64,000 nt of DNA, taken from positions 882 through 64,881 of the forward strand of contig NZ_QLYZ01000003.1 of the NCBI RefSeq assembly GCF_003350325.1, in the 5' to 3' direction. This document shows, in pieces, positions 18,832 through 27,230 of the stretch. Under the pieces are notes generated by a model that had not been told where the DNA came from, did no database searches, and saw nothing but the letters and a program-made list of their open reading frames with translations. The position numbers and the translations under genes are program-made. The DNA comes from Vibrio rhodolitus. Its GTDB lineage: Bacteria > Pseudomonadota > Gammaproteobacteria > Enterobacterales > Vibrionaceae. Numbering within the stretch: position 1 is the first letter of the stretch; each line of letters starts with the position of its first letter.

Positions 18832-18832
18832 A

Positions 18833-18857
18833 AAAGCCCTCAGAGCTGAGGGCTAAA
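18833..18857. terminator. Terminator between convergent sodC and dgoK
   Basis: AGCCCTCA and TGAGGGCT pair around GAGC. A T run follows on the minus strand, so it serves dgoK best, and also lies directly after the sodC stop codon. Confidence 0.85.
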
Positions 18858-18912
18858 GTCATCGTTCTAAGCCAAGGACTGACGATTGTTATTGTGTAAA
18901 TACTCGCGTGGT

Positions 18913-19896
18913 TTATTGAATAATGCCGGCTTGCTTAGCGATATAAATCGAGCCTTTTGCCGATAAATCCTTTATCTCACTGCATTGAATAACCTGATTT
19001 TCAGGGAAGTAATGTGAGAGCAGGGTGGCGGTCGCATCGCAAAGCAAACCATTACCACCAACATAGATACTCGTGCTTCCACTAAAGTGCATTTGTGGGG
19101 TTGAGCTTAGTGCTTTTATATCTGAGTGAAGAATCACCCCAACTAAAAAACTTGCCAATTGTTCGTGGCTCTTACCACCAAATTGCTCATTCAGACGGAT
19201 GGAAAATAGCGCATGACCCATGCCATATTTTTCCGCCGCTTGATAACCGTCGAGCAAAGAATCACGACACAGCGTTTCTGAAAAACGCCCCTGTAACGAG
19301 TTGGTCAAGATAGTATGGTTAGTGATGATTGCATTAAGCTCACCCGCTAATGTTGTGCAACATCCTAAAATTGTTTGCTTAGCATCCATTGCAACAAACT
19401 TCGAATGCGATCCTGGCAAGGCGATAATGGCATCATGGTCAATATTGAGCAAAGCCGCTATCGCTAATGCTTCAACCTCTTCACCACGCATAATATCCAA
19501 CCCTTCGATAGAGCTTAGATTGCTGGTGTCGATATTCTTAACCCCAGGAATAAAATGGATAGGCAGCGGTGAAATCTCTTCTAGCACCACAGTACATATA
19601 TTTGCCGTGAAATCTTGTAGCGAAACTGGCGCAATAAGATGAGGGACTTCATATAAACCTAAGTTGGATGTAATCATGCCCGCAGCAAGAATCGCTTCAA
19701 TATCTTGATCTTGTAATTGGTGCTGCTCTTTAAGTTGGCTAATCGCACTGGCAATAGTTTCAACGAGTCGACGATTGTTGCCATCAATGCTGGTATTTCT
19801 TACCCCAACGTCCGATTTAATCATGTCTATTCTTGTGCCTTGCTGAAATAGACTAACGCGAGTATTAGTGGTTCCGGTATCTATGGTAATGATCAT
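18913..19896 (-). CDS. dgoK: 2-keto-3-deoxygalactonate kinase
   Basis: A 327-residue kinase of the DgoK family (ASKHA fold). The phosphate-1 motif IDTGTTNTRVSLF is at the N-terminus, with further motifs at LPGSHSKFV and GNGLLCDA. It phosphorylates 2-keto-3-deoxygalactonate at C6. The ATG at 19896 is chosen because AAAGG precedes it and the motif then starts at residue 2; the longer frame reads through a terminator. It is the last gene of cluster two and follows an intrinsic terminator, so its expression probably needs read-through or its own promoter. Confidence 0.87.
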   Translation of the reverse strand: MIITIDTGTTNTRVSLFQQGTRIDMIKSDVGVRNTSIDGNNRRLVETIASAISQLKEQHQLQDQDIEAILAAGMITSNLGLYEVPHLIAPVSLQDFTANICTVVLEEISPLPIHFIPGVKNIDTSNLSSIEGLDIMRGEEVEALAIAALLNIDHDAIIALPGSHSKFVAMDAKQTILGCCTTLAGELNAIITNHTILTNSLQGRFSETLCRDSLLDGYQAAEKYGMGHALFSIRLNEQFGGKSHEQLASFLVGVILHSDIKALSSTPQMHFSGSTSIYVGGNGLLCDATATLLSHYFPENQVIQCSEIKDLSAKGSIYIAKQAGIIQ

Positions 19897-19904
19897 CTGT
19901 AATA

Positions 19905-19935
19905 CCTTTAAAAAAGCCTGCCCGAAGGCAGGCAT
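19905..19935 (-). terminator. Intrinsic terminator between the RraA-family gene and dgoK
   Basis: On the minus strand GCCTGCC-TTCG-GGCAGGC is followed by six T. This textbook terminator with a UUCG tetraloop lies within 20 bases of the dgoK start codon. Confidence 0.88.
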
Positions 19936-19953
19936 TAATTAAAACTGAATCGA

Positions 19954-20643
19954 TTAAATACGACCAAATTTCGCCAGTAACTGCTCAACGGTTGCACCAT
20001 TTAAGATTTCAGCGCGTGTCGCCTCTTCTTTAGCAGCTTGTTCTTTCGCTGCCGGGTACACTTCTGCCAACACATCGTAAGGGATCGCTGTTACGCCTAG
20101 CTCATCAGCAACAATCAAATCGCCTGGGTTAACAATGATGCCACCACAAACGATTGGTACGTTGATTTCAATCGGCTCAGTACGACCAGTTTCTGCTGAA
20201 TGCGCAGCACGTGGAGAAACTGAGCGAGAAGCCACTGGGAATTCAAGCAACTTAGATTCATCAGTATCACGCACAGAGCCATCAACAACCGCACCTGCCA
20301 CACCTGCAGCGCGTGCCAAACCTGACATCAAACCACCCCAGATTGAAGTATTCGGCGTACCGTTTGCATCGATCACCACCACGTCACCTGGCTTGGCAAT
20401 ATCAAAAATAGGTAAACAATCAACGATGTCGCCTGGCTTAAGTTTTACTGTCAACGCCGTGCCGATAAATGGCTTGTTAACGGTACGGAATTTGATTTCA
20501 TGATCCATCACACCGTCACGCTTGTAGGCATCACTGAATACTGCACTGACACTTAGCGTGTCTTTCATTTCCACACAGTTAGCAATAAGTTCTACATCTA
20601 AATCTTGACGACCAGGGTTGATGATTTTCTTTTCGTATTTCAT
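19954..20643 (-). CDS. RraA-family protein with intact class II pyruvate-aldolase motif
   Basis: A 229-residue RraA/HMG-aldolase-family protein. Such folds include the RNase E inhibitor RraA and metal-dependent 4-hydroxy-4-methyl-2-oxoglutarate aldolases. The metal and substrate motif G-X20-R-D-X2-E/D is complete: a Gly in WGGLMSG, then Arg-Asp in GSVRDTDE. RraA proper loses part of it. An aldolase or oxaloacetate-type decarboxylase role is therefore likelier than RNase regulation. It sits 2 bases from the KDPGal-type aldolase gene, inside a sugar-acid operon. The exact substrate is unknown. Confidence 0.8.
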   Translation of the reverse strand: MKYEKKIINPGRQDLDVELIANCVEMKDTLSVSAVFSDAYKRDGVMDHEIKFRTVNKPFIGTALTVKLKPGDIVDCLPIFDIAKPGDVVVIDANGTPNTSIWGGLMSGLARAAGVAGAVVDGSVRDTDESKLLEFPVASRSVSPRAAHSAETGRTEPIEINVPIVCGGIIVNPGDLIVADELGVTAIPYDVLAEVYPAAKEQAAKEEATRAEILNGATVEQLLAKFGRI

Positions 20644-20645
20644 GT

Positions 20646-21302
20646 TTACTTCCTAAGTTGTTTAATGGCTTGTTTGTATCGACAAGCGTTTTCATAAATG
20701 TCTGCAAATTGGTTGGCTTCAACCAACTTGTTGTTCACTAAATTGGAGCCAATACCGAAGCCAATTGCGCCAGCTTTGGCAAAATCAGCTAAGTTGTCAG
20801 AATCTACCCCGCCGACAGCAATAAATTTCAAATCTGATAACGGTGCACATAAGGCTTGCAAGTAAGCCGGTCCTAGCAATGCGCCGGGAAATAATTTGAT
20901 AAAATCCGCACCCAATTGATGAGCTTGCAGCGCTTCCGTTGCCGTCATCACACCCGGTAGTGAAACTAATTCATGTTCCAAAGTTGCTTTGACCACTTCA
21001 GGATTCAGATCTGGCGAGACAATAAACTGCCCTCCACAAGCATGAACTTGCTCTACCTGCTGCTGTGTCGTCACTGTCCCTGCGCCAAAAATGAGTTTGC
21101 CTTGGTATTCTTGAGCAAGAATCTTTAATGCGTTTAAGGTGTTTTCATCGCCATTTTTACGGTCGAATGTCACTTCAACTAAACGAATCCCCCCTTCGTA
21201 TAGGGCATCCATTGTTGGGCGAATTTTGTCGGCTGAAATACCACGAACAATGGCAAATACCTGATGCTCTTCAATCGCAGCAATCACATCATGCCTAGCC
21301 AT
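20646..21302 (-). CDS. KDPG/KDPGal-family aldolase
   Basis: A 218-residue class I aldolase of the Eda/DgoA family. The Schiff-base lysine lies in ADFIKLFPG (about residue 127), with VEVTFDRKNG, GAGTVTT and SPDLNPEVV motifs. It differs clearly from the eda gene at 10434-11063 and, beside dgoK, most likely cleaves 2-keto-3-deoxy-6-phosphogalactonate to pyruvate and glyceraldehyde-3-phosphate. Its start codon overlaps the stop of the upstream dehydrogenase gene by one base. Confidence 0.85.
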   Translation of the reverse strand: MARHDVIAAIEEHQVFAIVRGISADKIRPTMDALYEGGIRLVEVTFDRKNGDENTLNALKILAQEYQGKLIFGAGTVTTQQQVEQVHACGGQFIVSPDLNPEVVKATLEHELVSLPGVMTATEALQAHQLGADFIKLFPGALLGPAYLQALCAPLSDLKFIAVGGVDSDNLADFAKAGAIGFGIGSNLVNNKLVEANQFADIYENACRYKQAIKQLRK

Positions 21303-22330
21303 TACGCTTGCTCCGAAAGTGGTGTTTTCACTCGAGCAACCGGATCTAGCGGCTCACCGCCCAATAGAACCGCTTTCGCATTTTCTGCAGCAATACGGCG
21401 ACACTCTTGGAACGCTTCCTCAGAAACATACGCCACGTGCGGCGTTACCACGCAGTTGTCCAAAGTGAAAATTGGGTTGTCATTTGGATTCCAGTTGTCC
21501 AACTTAGCTGGCTCTTCTTCTGGATCATCTAAACCTGCACCTGCAATCCAACCTTCAACCAAAGCTTTGTAAAGCGCAGCGTTATCAACCACTTTGCCGC
21601 GAGCACCGTTAACCAGCACCGCATTTGGTTTCATCGCTCTTAAGCGCTCTTCGTTAATTAGGCGGTCGGTCTCTGGTGTGTGTGGACACATCACGTTGAC
21701 CACATCGCCTTGTGAGATCACGTCATCAAGGGAGACTTTCTTCACACCAAAGGTGTTCATAAAAGATTCTGAGACATAAGGGTCAAAGGCAATCACGCTA
21801 AAACCAAGCGCTGAGACTTTTTTAGCGATATTCTGAGCAATGCGCCCAAAGCCAATTAAAGCCCAAGTAGATGAGCGGAAGCGTTTTGGCACGCGACCAT
21901 CCATATCCCAATGCCATTTACCTTGATGGGTAAACTGGTTGTACTCAGGAATTCGACGGAACATGGTCAAACCTAGCGTGATCGAATGGTCAGCCACTTC
22001 ATCCAAGCAGTAATCAGGCACGTTTGACACCTTGATTCCGTGGTCATAACACGCTTCAACGTCCAAAATGTCGACGCCAATGCCGTAACGACAAATGATC
22101 TTACACTTCTCTAGCTGCTCAATGGTCTTGCGTGGGATCTTGGCGTATTGCTGCAAAATCGCATCCGCATCTCGCGCTAGCTCGCCCAGCCCAATGCCTG
22201 TTTTACACTTCAAACCAATCACTTCTGCACCGATTGGCTCTAATACAGAACGCTCGATATCTAGGTTCGGATAATCGTAATCCGATACGTAAACCTTAAA
22301 CTTTTTTTCAGTTTCCATAGCAATACTCAT
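21302..22330 (-). CDS. CtBP-like D-isomer-specific 2-hydroxyacid dehydrogenase
   Basis: A 342-residue NAD-dependent dehydrogenase of the C-terminal-binding-protein-like branch. The nucleotide motif is ALIGFGRIAQNIAKKV (about 152-167). The catalytic Arg is in VNGARGKVVD, the Glu in DDPEEEP and the His in VVTPHVAY. It interconverts a 2-hydroxy acid and a 2-keto acid. It is the first gene of the leftward operon CtBP-aldolase-RraA-dgoK, so it may oxidise the imported sugar acid or reduce a keto intermediate. An internal ATG (residue 5) is an alternative start. Confidence 0.83.
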   Translation of the reverse strand: MSIAMETEKKFKVYVSDYDYPNLDIERSVLEPIGAEVIGLKCKTGIGLGELARDADAILQQYAKIPRKTIEQLEKCKIICRYGIGVDILDVEACYDHGIKVSNVPDYCLDEVADHSITLGLTMFRRIPEYNQFTHQGKWHWDMDGRVPKRFRSSTWALIGFGRIAQNIAKKVSALGFSVIAFDPYVSESFMNTFGVKKVSLDDVISQGDVVNVMCPHTPETDRLINEERLRAMKPNAVLVNGARGKVVDNAALYKALVEGWIAGAGLDDPEEEPAKLDNWNPNDNPIFTLDNCVVTPHVAYVSEEAFQECRRIAAENAKAVLLGGEPLDPVARVKTPLSEQA

Positions 22331-22345
22331 TTCAATCTGTGAAAT

Positions 22346-22364
22346 CTGATATCTAACATATCAG
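22346..22364. promoter_or_regulatory. Inverted repeat operator 1 (sugar-acid cluster two)
   Basis: CTGATAT and ATATCAG are perfect arms around CTAAC, directly upstream of the CtBP-like gene. Nine bases (ACATATCAG) recur at the second site at 22485-22496, before the TRAP operon. The nearby GntR/FCD protein is the likely binder. Confidence 0.6.
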
Positions 22365-22484
22365 TTGAATTGATTTTTAAAATCCAAATCTTTTCCTTCT
22401 GTGATCTTTCGCAAAAATCGCAATTTTATCGACCTTAGTGTGACTAACATCGCTTTTTTATTAACAATTAACTGATTAACTCCA

Positions 22485-22496
22485 CTGACATATCAG
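22485..22496. promoter_or_regulatory. Inverted repeat operator 2 (sugar-acid cluster two)
   Basis: CTGACATATCAG, with CTGA/TCAG arms, lies about 20 bases before the TRAP small-permease start and shares ACATATCAG with operator 1. This position would block transcription or translation of the TRAP operon. Confidence 0.55.
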
Positions 22497-22515
22497 ATGT
22501 TACGGGAAAATTTAT

Positions 22516-23007
22516 ATGGGAAATATCATGAGGTGGATAGATAGAAATCTTGAAGCTGCTCTCGGAGGTTTATTGCTCGCAGGTGTGGTGGGATTGATCA
22601 CTGTGCAGGTGGTGATGCGATACGTATTCCAAAACTCATTGTCATGGTCAGAAGAGCTGACCTTGTGGTGTTTTATTTGGTTTATTTGGTTCGGGATCTC
22701 TTATGCATTCAAGGAAAGAAAGCATGTTCGCGTGACTTTTTTCCAAGATCTTTTGCCAGAAAAGATCCGCAAGTATCTCGATATCATTATCGACGTCACT
22801 ATCGTGATCTTCCTACTGATGATGACTTACGAATCGTATAAGTTGATGACATTGCCTTACGTGATGAGTCAAACCTCAGTTGTACTCAATCTACCAATAC
22901 CGCTTCTGTACGCGTCAGCACCGATAGGTTCTTTACTTTCGGTATTTCGTATCGTTCAACACTATTCTAAAGCACTGCAAACATCAGCAGTTCCTTTGGA
23001 GGTTTAA
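22516..23007 (+). CDS. TRAP transporter small permease, DctQ family (system 2)
   Basis: A 163-residue four-helix inner-membrane protein with the DctQ hallmark NSLSWSEELTLWCFIWFIW (about residues 40-58). It partners the large permease encoded 2 bases downstream. The order Q-M-P is the reverse of the P-Q-M order of the first TRAP system here, and the subunits differ strongly in sequence, so the two importers are not a recent duplication. Confidence 0.9.
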   Translation: MGNIMRWIDRNLEAALGGLLLAGVVGLITVQVVMRYVFQNSLSWSEELTLWCFIWFIWFGISYAFKERKHVRVTFFQDLLPEKIRKYLDIIIDVTIVIFLLMMTYESYKLMTLPYVMSQTSVVLNLPIPLLYASAPIGSLLSVFRIVQHYSKALQTSAVPLEV

Positions 23008-23009
23008 CC

Positions 23010-24296
23010 ATGTCTGGAATTGTTTTATTTGCCGCTCTCGGTCTGTTACTGCTGGTCGGTATGCCGATCGCGATGAGCTTAGGTATGAGCTCGCTGTTTG
23101 TGATGACATTTGTTGATGGCACTCCACCAATCAGCTTAATGGCTCGTTCTATCGTAACTGGCGCCGACTCTTTCCCATTGATCGCAGTACCGCTGTTTAT
23201 TCTTGCCGGTGACTTAATGCAGGTAGGTGGGCTATCAAAACGCATTATCGCGTTTGCCTCATCGCTGGTTGGTCATATTCGCGCTTCACTTTGTTATGTT
23301 AACGTTATCGCGTCGATGTTCTTTGCTGCGATCTCTGGGTCAGCGCCTGCGACCGTTGCTGCCATCGGCTCAAACATCATCCCAGCGATGAATAAGCAAG
23401 GTTACAAGGATGATTTTTCATCAGCACTAACTGCTTCTGCCGGTATGATTGGGGTAATGATCCCGCCAAGTATTCCATTTATCATTTATGGTGTATCTGC
23501 TGAAGTTTCAATCGGTAAACTTTTCCTCGCAGGCATTATCCCAGGCTTACTGTTTGGCTTAGCATTTATGGTCATGAGCCGCTTTGTGGTTCGCCATCAC
23601 CCAGTCATGAATCTTGAACTTACGCCATTTAGCTGGTCAAACGTGGCGAAAGAATTCCGCTCTTCAATTTGGGCTCTAATCGTCCCTGGCATCATTCTTG
23701 GTGGTATTTACGGTGGTGTCTTCACTCCGACTGAAGCGGGCGCGGTAGCTGTGGTTTATGCGATCCTTTGTGGTCTATTTATCTACAAAGAAATCTCGCT
23801 TAAAGATCTTCCAAAAGTATTTGCTCGTTCAACACTAACGTCAGCCACGATCTTAGTACTGGTTGTCTTTGCTGCTGCATTTGGTCGCTTGGTCACGTTT
23901 GAACAGATCCCTGGCGCGGTTGCTAATGCGCTAATCAGTCTCTCTGATAATCCAATCGTGATCTTACTATTGATCAACCTATTACTGCTGTTTATCGGTA
24001 TGTTCATGGAGACGATTTCCGCCATCATCATCCTGACGCCAATCCTACTGCCAGTGATCATTAAAATCGGTGTCGACCCAATTGTATTCGGTGTGATTCT
24101 AACGGTGAACTTAGCGATTGGTTTCTGTACCCCACCGCTTGGCGTAAACATATTTGTTGCCAGCCAAGTGTCGAATATCTCGATAGAGAAGATATCCAAA
24201 GCCTTGGTTCCGTTCCTTGCCATCATGCTAGTGCTACTTATGGCAGTAACCTTTATTCCAAGTATTTCATTAGCGCTAACAGATTTAGTTGGCTAA
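23010..24296 (+). CDS. TRAP transporter large permease, DctM family (system 2)
   Basis: A 428-residue polytopic permease of the DctM family with conserved VPLFILAGDLM, SGSAPATVAAIG and PTEAGAVAVVY stretches. It forms the sodium-coupled import path for a carboxylated sugar. Its gene is translationally coupled to the small subunit and separated from the binding-protein gene by a GC-rich hairpin. The divergent operon CtBP-aldolase-RraA-dgoK presumably breaks down the imported compound. Confidence 0.92.
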   Translation: MSGIVLFAALGLLLLVGMPIAMSLGMSSLFVMTFVDGTPPISLMARSIVTGADSFPLIAVPLFILAGDLMQVGGLSKRIIAFASSLVGHIRASLCYVNVIASMFFAAISGSAPATVAAIGSNIIPAMNKQGYKDDFSSALTASAGMIGVMIPPSIPFIIYGVSAEVSIGKLFLAGIIPGLLFGLAFMVMSRFVVRHHPVMNLELTPFSWSNVAKEFRSSIWALIVPGIILGGIYGGVFTPTEAGAVAVVYAILCGLFIYKEISLKDLPKVFARSTLTSATILVLVVFAAAFGRLVTFEQIPGAVANALISLSDNPIVILLLINLLLLFIGMFMETISAIIILTPILLPVIIKIGVDPIVFGVILTVNLAIGFCTPPLGVNIFVASQVSNISIEKISKALVPFLAIMLVLLMAVTFIPSISLALTDLVG

Positions 24297-24307
24297 CTCG
24301 ACGACAC

Positions 24308-24330
24308 GGAGTCGCCCAACTCGCGACTCC
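24308..24330 (+). promoter_or_regulatory. Intercistronic hairpin between TRAP permease and binding-protein genes
   Basis: GGAGTCGC and GCGACTCC are perfect 8-base arms around CCCAACT-like loop bases, without a T tract. It parallels the hairpin in TRAP system 1 and may insulate or set the level of the binding-protein mRNA. Confidence 0.55.
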
Positions 24331-24391
24331 CAAATAACTTACTAAAAATATTCACCCTACATTAATTCGATTAAACAAAAGGTTAATAACG

Positions 24392-25390
24392 ATGAAATTG
24401 AAAAAATCTCTACTTGTTGCAGCTCTTGGGCTATCGACCGCTTTTGCCTCTAGCATCTCTGTTGCAGCAGACATCATTCGCATCGGTCACGGCACTAACG
24501 AAAGCTTCCATCTACATCGTGCGCTACTCGAATTTAAAAATGAAATCGAAAAAAATTCTGACGGTCGCTATGAAGTACAAATTTTCCCACAATCACAAAT
24601 GGGTCCAGACCGCGAGATGGTAGAAGCAACGCAATCTGGCATGTTGCAAATCGCGGTACCGCCGTCATCAATTCTTGCTAGCTGGGACCCTTCTTTTGAC
24701 GTGATTGAATTGCCATTTATTTACCCAAGCAAACAGGCTGCGTTTAACGTGGTTAACAGTGAAGTGGGTGATAAATTGCTACAAAGACTCGACAGTATGA
24801 ACCTAAAAGGTCTTGGTTACATGGAGAGTGGTGTTCGCCATATCACCAACAACAAGCGCCCAATCAAAACCACTGATGATTTAAACGATATTAAGATCCG
24901 TACCATGAAGGTGCCATCACACCTTGATACCTTTAACAGCGTTGGCGCTTCAGCAACACCAATGAACTTTGGTGAAGTCTACTCAGCGCTGCAACAAAAA
25001 GTTATCGATGGGCAAGAGAACCCAACATCCATCATCTACTCACAGCGCTTTTACGAAGTTCAAAAGTACATGTCTCTTACCAACCACGTAGTAACTTTCT
25101 ACTTACCGGTCATGAACTATGAATTTTGGATGATGCTATCACCTGAAGATCAAAAACTGATCACAGATGCATTTGACCATGCCGTTGCTTTCCAGAACAA
25201 AATCGTTGAAGCCGAAGATAAACAACAGCTTGCAGAAATGATTGAAGCAGGCTTAGAGGTGAATGAACTGACTCCTGAAGCGATGCAGGTGCTGGTCGAT
25301 CAAACTCAACCGGTTCGTGAAAAATACCGCTCTAAGATCGGTGAAGATCTTTACGACGAATGGTCTGCAAAAGCCAAAGCTGCACTTTAA
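24392..25390 (+). CDS. TRAP substrate-binding protein, DctP family (system 2)
   Basis: A 332-residue periplasmic protein with a signal peptide ending near AAA (residues 1-26). The DctP family segment DLNDIKIRTMKVPSHLDTFN holds the substrate-carboxylate arginine, and KVIDGQENP follows. It delivers the ligand to the system 2 permeases. The gene has its own AAAGG ribosome binding site after a hairpin and is probably made in excess of the permeases. Ligand unknown; a hexonate or related aldonate is the best guess from the neighbours. Confidence 0.9.
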   Translation: MKLKKSLLVAALGLSTAFASSISVAADIIRIGHGTNESFHLHRALLEFKNEIEKNSDGRYEVQIFPQSQMGPDREMVEATQSGMLQIAVPPSSILASWDPSFDVIELPFIYPSKQAAFNVVNSEVGDKLLQRLDSMNLKGLGYMESGVRHITNNKRPIKTTDDLNDIKIRTMKVPSHLDTFNSVGASATPMNFGEVYSALQQKVIDGQENPTSIIYSQRFYEVQKYMSLTNHVVTFYLPVMNYEFWMMLSPEDQKLITDAFDHAVAFQNKIVEAEDKQQLAEMIEAGLEVNELTPEAMQVLVDQTQPVREKYRSKIGEDLYDEWSAKAKAAL

Positions 25391-25392
25391 AG

Positions 25393-25419
25393 ATTTCCCC
25401 CCTCTTACGGGAGGGGGAC
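25393..25419 (+). terminator. GC-rich hairpin after TRAP system 2
   Basis: CCCCCCTC and GAGGGGG arms pair around a short TTACGG loop. No T run follows, so it may be a weak or factor-assisted terminator. Confidence 0.5.
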
Positions 25420-25473
25420 TCTGCAAACCGTTCGAATTAGGGTAAAATAACTTTTGAGTAGATTCATATAGAT

Positions 25474-26151
25474 ATGGTAACTAAGTTGAAAAGCATCACG
25501 CGACCAAAAAGCCTGACTGAGAACGTAGCAGAAAACTTACGTCTCTCGATTGTTAGCGGTGAACTAACACTGGGTCAGCCTTTATCTGAGGCTTCGCTAT
25601 CAGAAGCTTTTGGGGTGAGTAAAACGCCCGTTCGAGAAGCCCTATTCATGCTTAAGCAAGAAGGCTTAATTGATATCATTCCCCAAAAAGGCAGCTTTGT
25701 TTTTAAGCCAGATGAAAAATCGATTGTCGAGCTTTGCAACTTCCGCAGTTATCTTGAGCCGGTTGCGGTTGAAGAATCGATGCGTAATTCTCGCGAGGAA
25801 TTTCTAGAATCACTGGAAATCTGCATCGTGAAAATGGAGCACAAGTTAAGAAACAAAGATTACAAAGCATTCTTGCTGCTTGATGGTGAGTTCCACGAGA
25901 GTTTCTTCCATTTCTGTCAAAACTCGTTCCTGCAAAAAAGCTATCAATTAGTGCAGTACCATATCGGTGCTATTCGTAGTCACCTTACGAGCACTGATGA
26001 AGCGATGGAAGAAATCCTACAGGATCATCGCAAAATATATGAAATGCTAAGCGCTGGCGAACTTGAAACCGCGCAAGCGACACTGCGTAGCCATGTGCTT
26101 GATATAAAAACACTTATCGAAGCTTGTGTATTGTCACAAAAAGCGGGCTAA
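25474..26151 (+). CDS. GntR-family regulator with FCD domain
   Basis: A 225-residue regulator. The N-terminal winged helix (about residues 12-75) has LSEASLSEAFGVSKTPVREAL as its recognition region. The C-terminal FCD domain has metal-ligand positions in LLDGEFHESFF, HIGAIRSH and DHRKIYEML. It lies directly after the TRAP genes and probably senses a cluster-two intermediate and binds the CTGATAT-type sites in the divergent promoter region. It has a single helix-turn-helix, unlike the regulator at 9465-10373. Confidence 0.87.
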   Translation: MVTKLKSITRPKSLTENVAENLRLSIVSGELTLGQPLSEASLSEAFGVSKTPVREALFMLKQEGLIDIIPQKGSFVFKPDEKSIVELCNFRSYLEPVAVEESMRNSREEFLESLEICIVKMEHKLRNKDYKAFLLLDGEFHESFFHFCQNSFLQKSYQLVQYHIGAIRSHLTSTDEAMEEILQDHRKIYEMLSAGELETAQATLRSHVLDIKTLIEACVLSQKAG

Positions 26152-26162
26152 TACCCGCTTTA
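26138..26162 (+). terminator. Hairpin at the end of the GntR gene
   Basis: AAAGCGGG and CCCGCTTT pair around CTAATA, overlapping the stop codon, with a short T run. Confidence 0.6.
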
Positions 26163-26235
26163 ACCTCACCAATTAGCGTGCTCCAGCCAGCCTATACAAG
26201 ATGCCTGCTCGCACGCTAGTGACTCTTAAACCCCA

Positions 26236-27114
26236 TTACATACCGCTGGCTTGCAGCAGCTCAATCAACTTCTCGCGCACCGGACCTGACGCTTGGCTGC
26301 GTGATACAAGGCAGCCTGTGGTGGTTAGCCAACCCTCTTTTTCATGGGCAACCGGCAACTTGGCAAGTTTGCCTTGCTCAATCATTGGGCTTGCCATTAC
26401 CTCGGGTACCAATGCCCAACCGATGCCTTGGCTGGCGAGCGTCACCATCATTTGGTGACTGTTGGCATGCCAATAATTGGAGCTAATGCCATAGCTAAAC
26501 CACAGCTCCTTTTCGCTGGCGCTGCGGTGAACAATTTGGCGATGGGCTTTTAAGTCTGAGTCGCGTACCTCCACCAAACTGGCAAGGTGGTGCTCACTCG
26601 CCGCAACGGTCACAAAGCGCATCTGTCCGAGCGTAAAAAAGTCCATATCTTCTCTTAACTCGCCATCCGCGAAAATGATACCGACTTGCGCTTTGTTACT
26701 ACGTACTAACTCTTCCACATCAAACGTCGATACCGTGATCAGCTCAATATTGGTTACCGGAAATGCTTGCGCTAGACGAGAAAGGACCGCTAATAACTCA
26801 TCCGTCACCAAACATTCATCAACCGCAATCGCGAGGGTGTTTTCAATGCTCTGTTCTAAAGACTCGACCTTTTGATCGAACAATTGCTGCTGCCCAAGAA
26901 TCGATCGGGCAATCGGCAGCAAGGCAAGCCCCGTTGCCGTTAAGCTAAGCGCATTCTTTTCCCGGCTGAACAAGTCTTTATTAATCGCCACCTCTAGGTT
27001 CGCAATGGACTGGCTTACCCCAGATTGAGCGCGTTTCAACTTACGAGCTGCCGCAGACACCGTGCCGCATTCACACACGGTGACAAAGATTTTGAGTTGT
27101 TCAAGACTGTACAT
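26236..27114 (-). CDS. LysR-family regulator divergent from PACE efflux gene
   Basis: A 292-residue LysR-type regulator. The helix-turn-helix is in the first 60 residues (VSAAARKLKRAQSGVSQSIANLE), followed by a periplasmic-binding-like effector domain. The start MYSLEQLK is chosen because LysR proteins begin right at the first DNA-binding helix; the longer frame adds 12 residues. It is divergent, 116 bases away, from a PACE-family efflux gene, an arrangement typical of AceI and its regulator AceR, so it probably activates that pump in response to biocides or polyamines. Confidence 0.87.
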   Translation of the reverse strand: MYSLEQLKIFVTVCECGTVSAAARKLKRAQSGVSQSIANLEVAINKDLFSREKNALSLTATGLALLPIARSILGQQQLFDQKVESLEQSIENTLAIAVDECLVTDELLAVLSRLAQAFPVTNIELITVSTFDVEELVRSNKAQVGIIFADGELREDMDFFTLGQMRFVTVAASEHHLASLVEVRDSDLKAHRQIVHRSASEKELWFSYGISSNYWHANSHQMMVTLASQGIGWALVPEVMASPMIEQGKLAKLPVAHEKEGWLTTTGCLVSRSQASGPVREKLIELLQASGM

Positions 27115-27230
27115 AAAGGACTCTGAAGCTGCCATCAACCAAGCCATCACGATATGTGATAGCTGCTAACTTTCATTCTAATCTCAAAACCGCATAATCG
27201 CCGCCTGTTTTTAGTTATGAGGACTATTGA

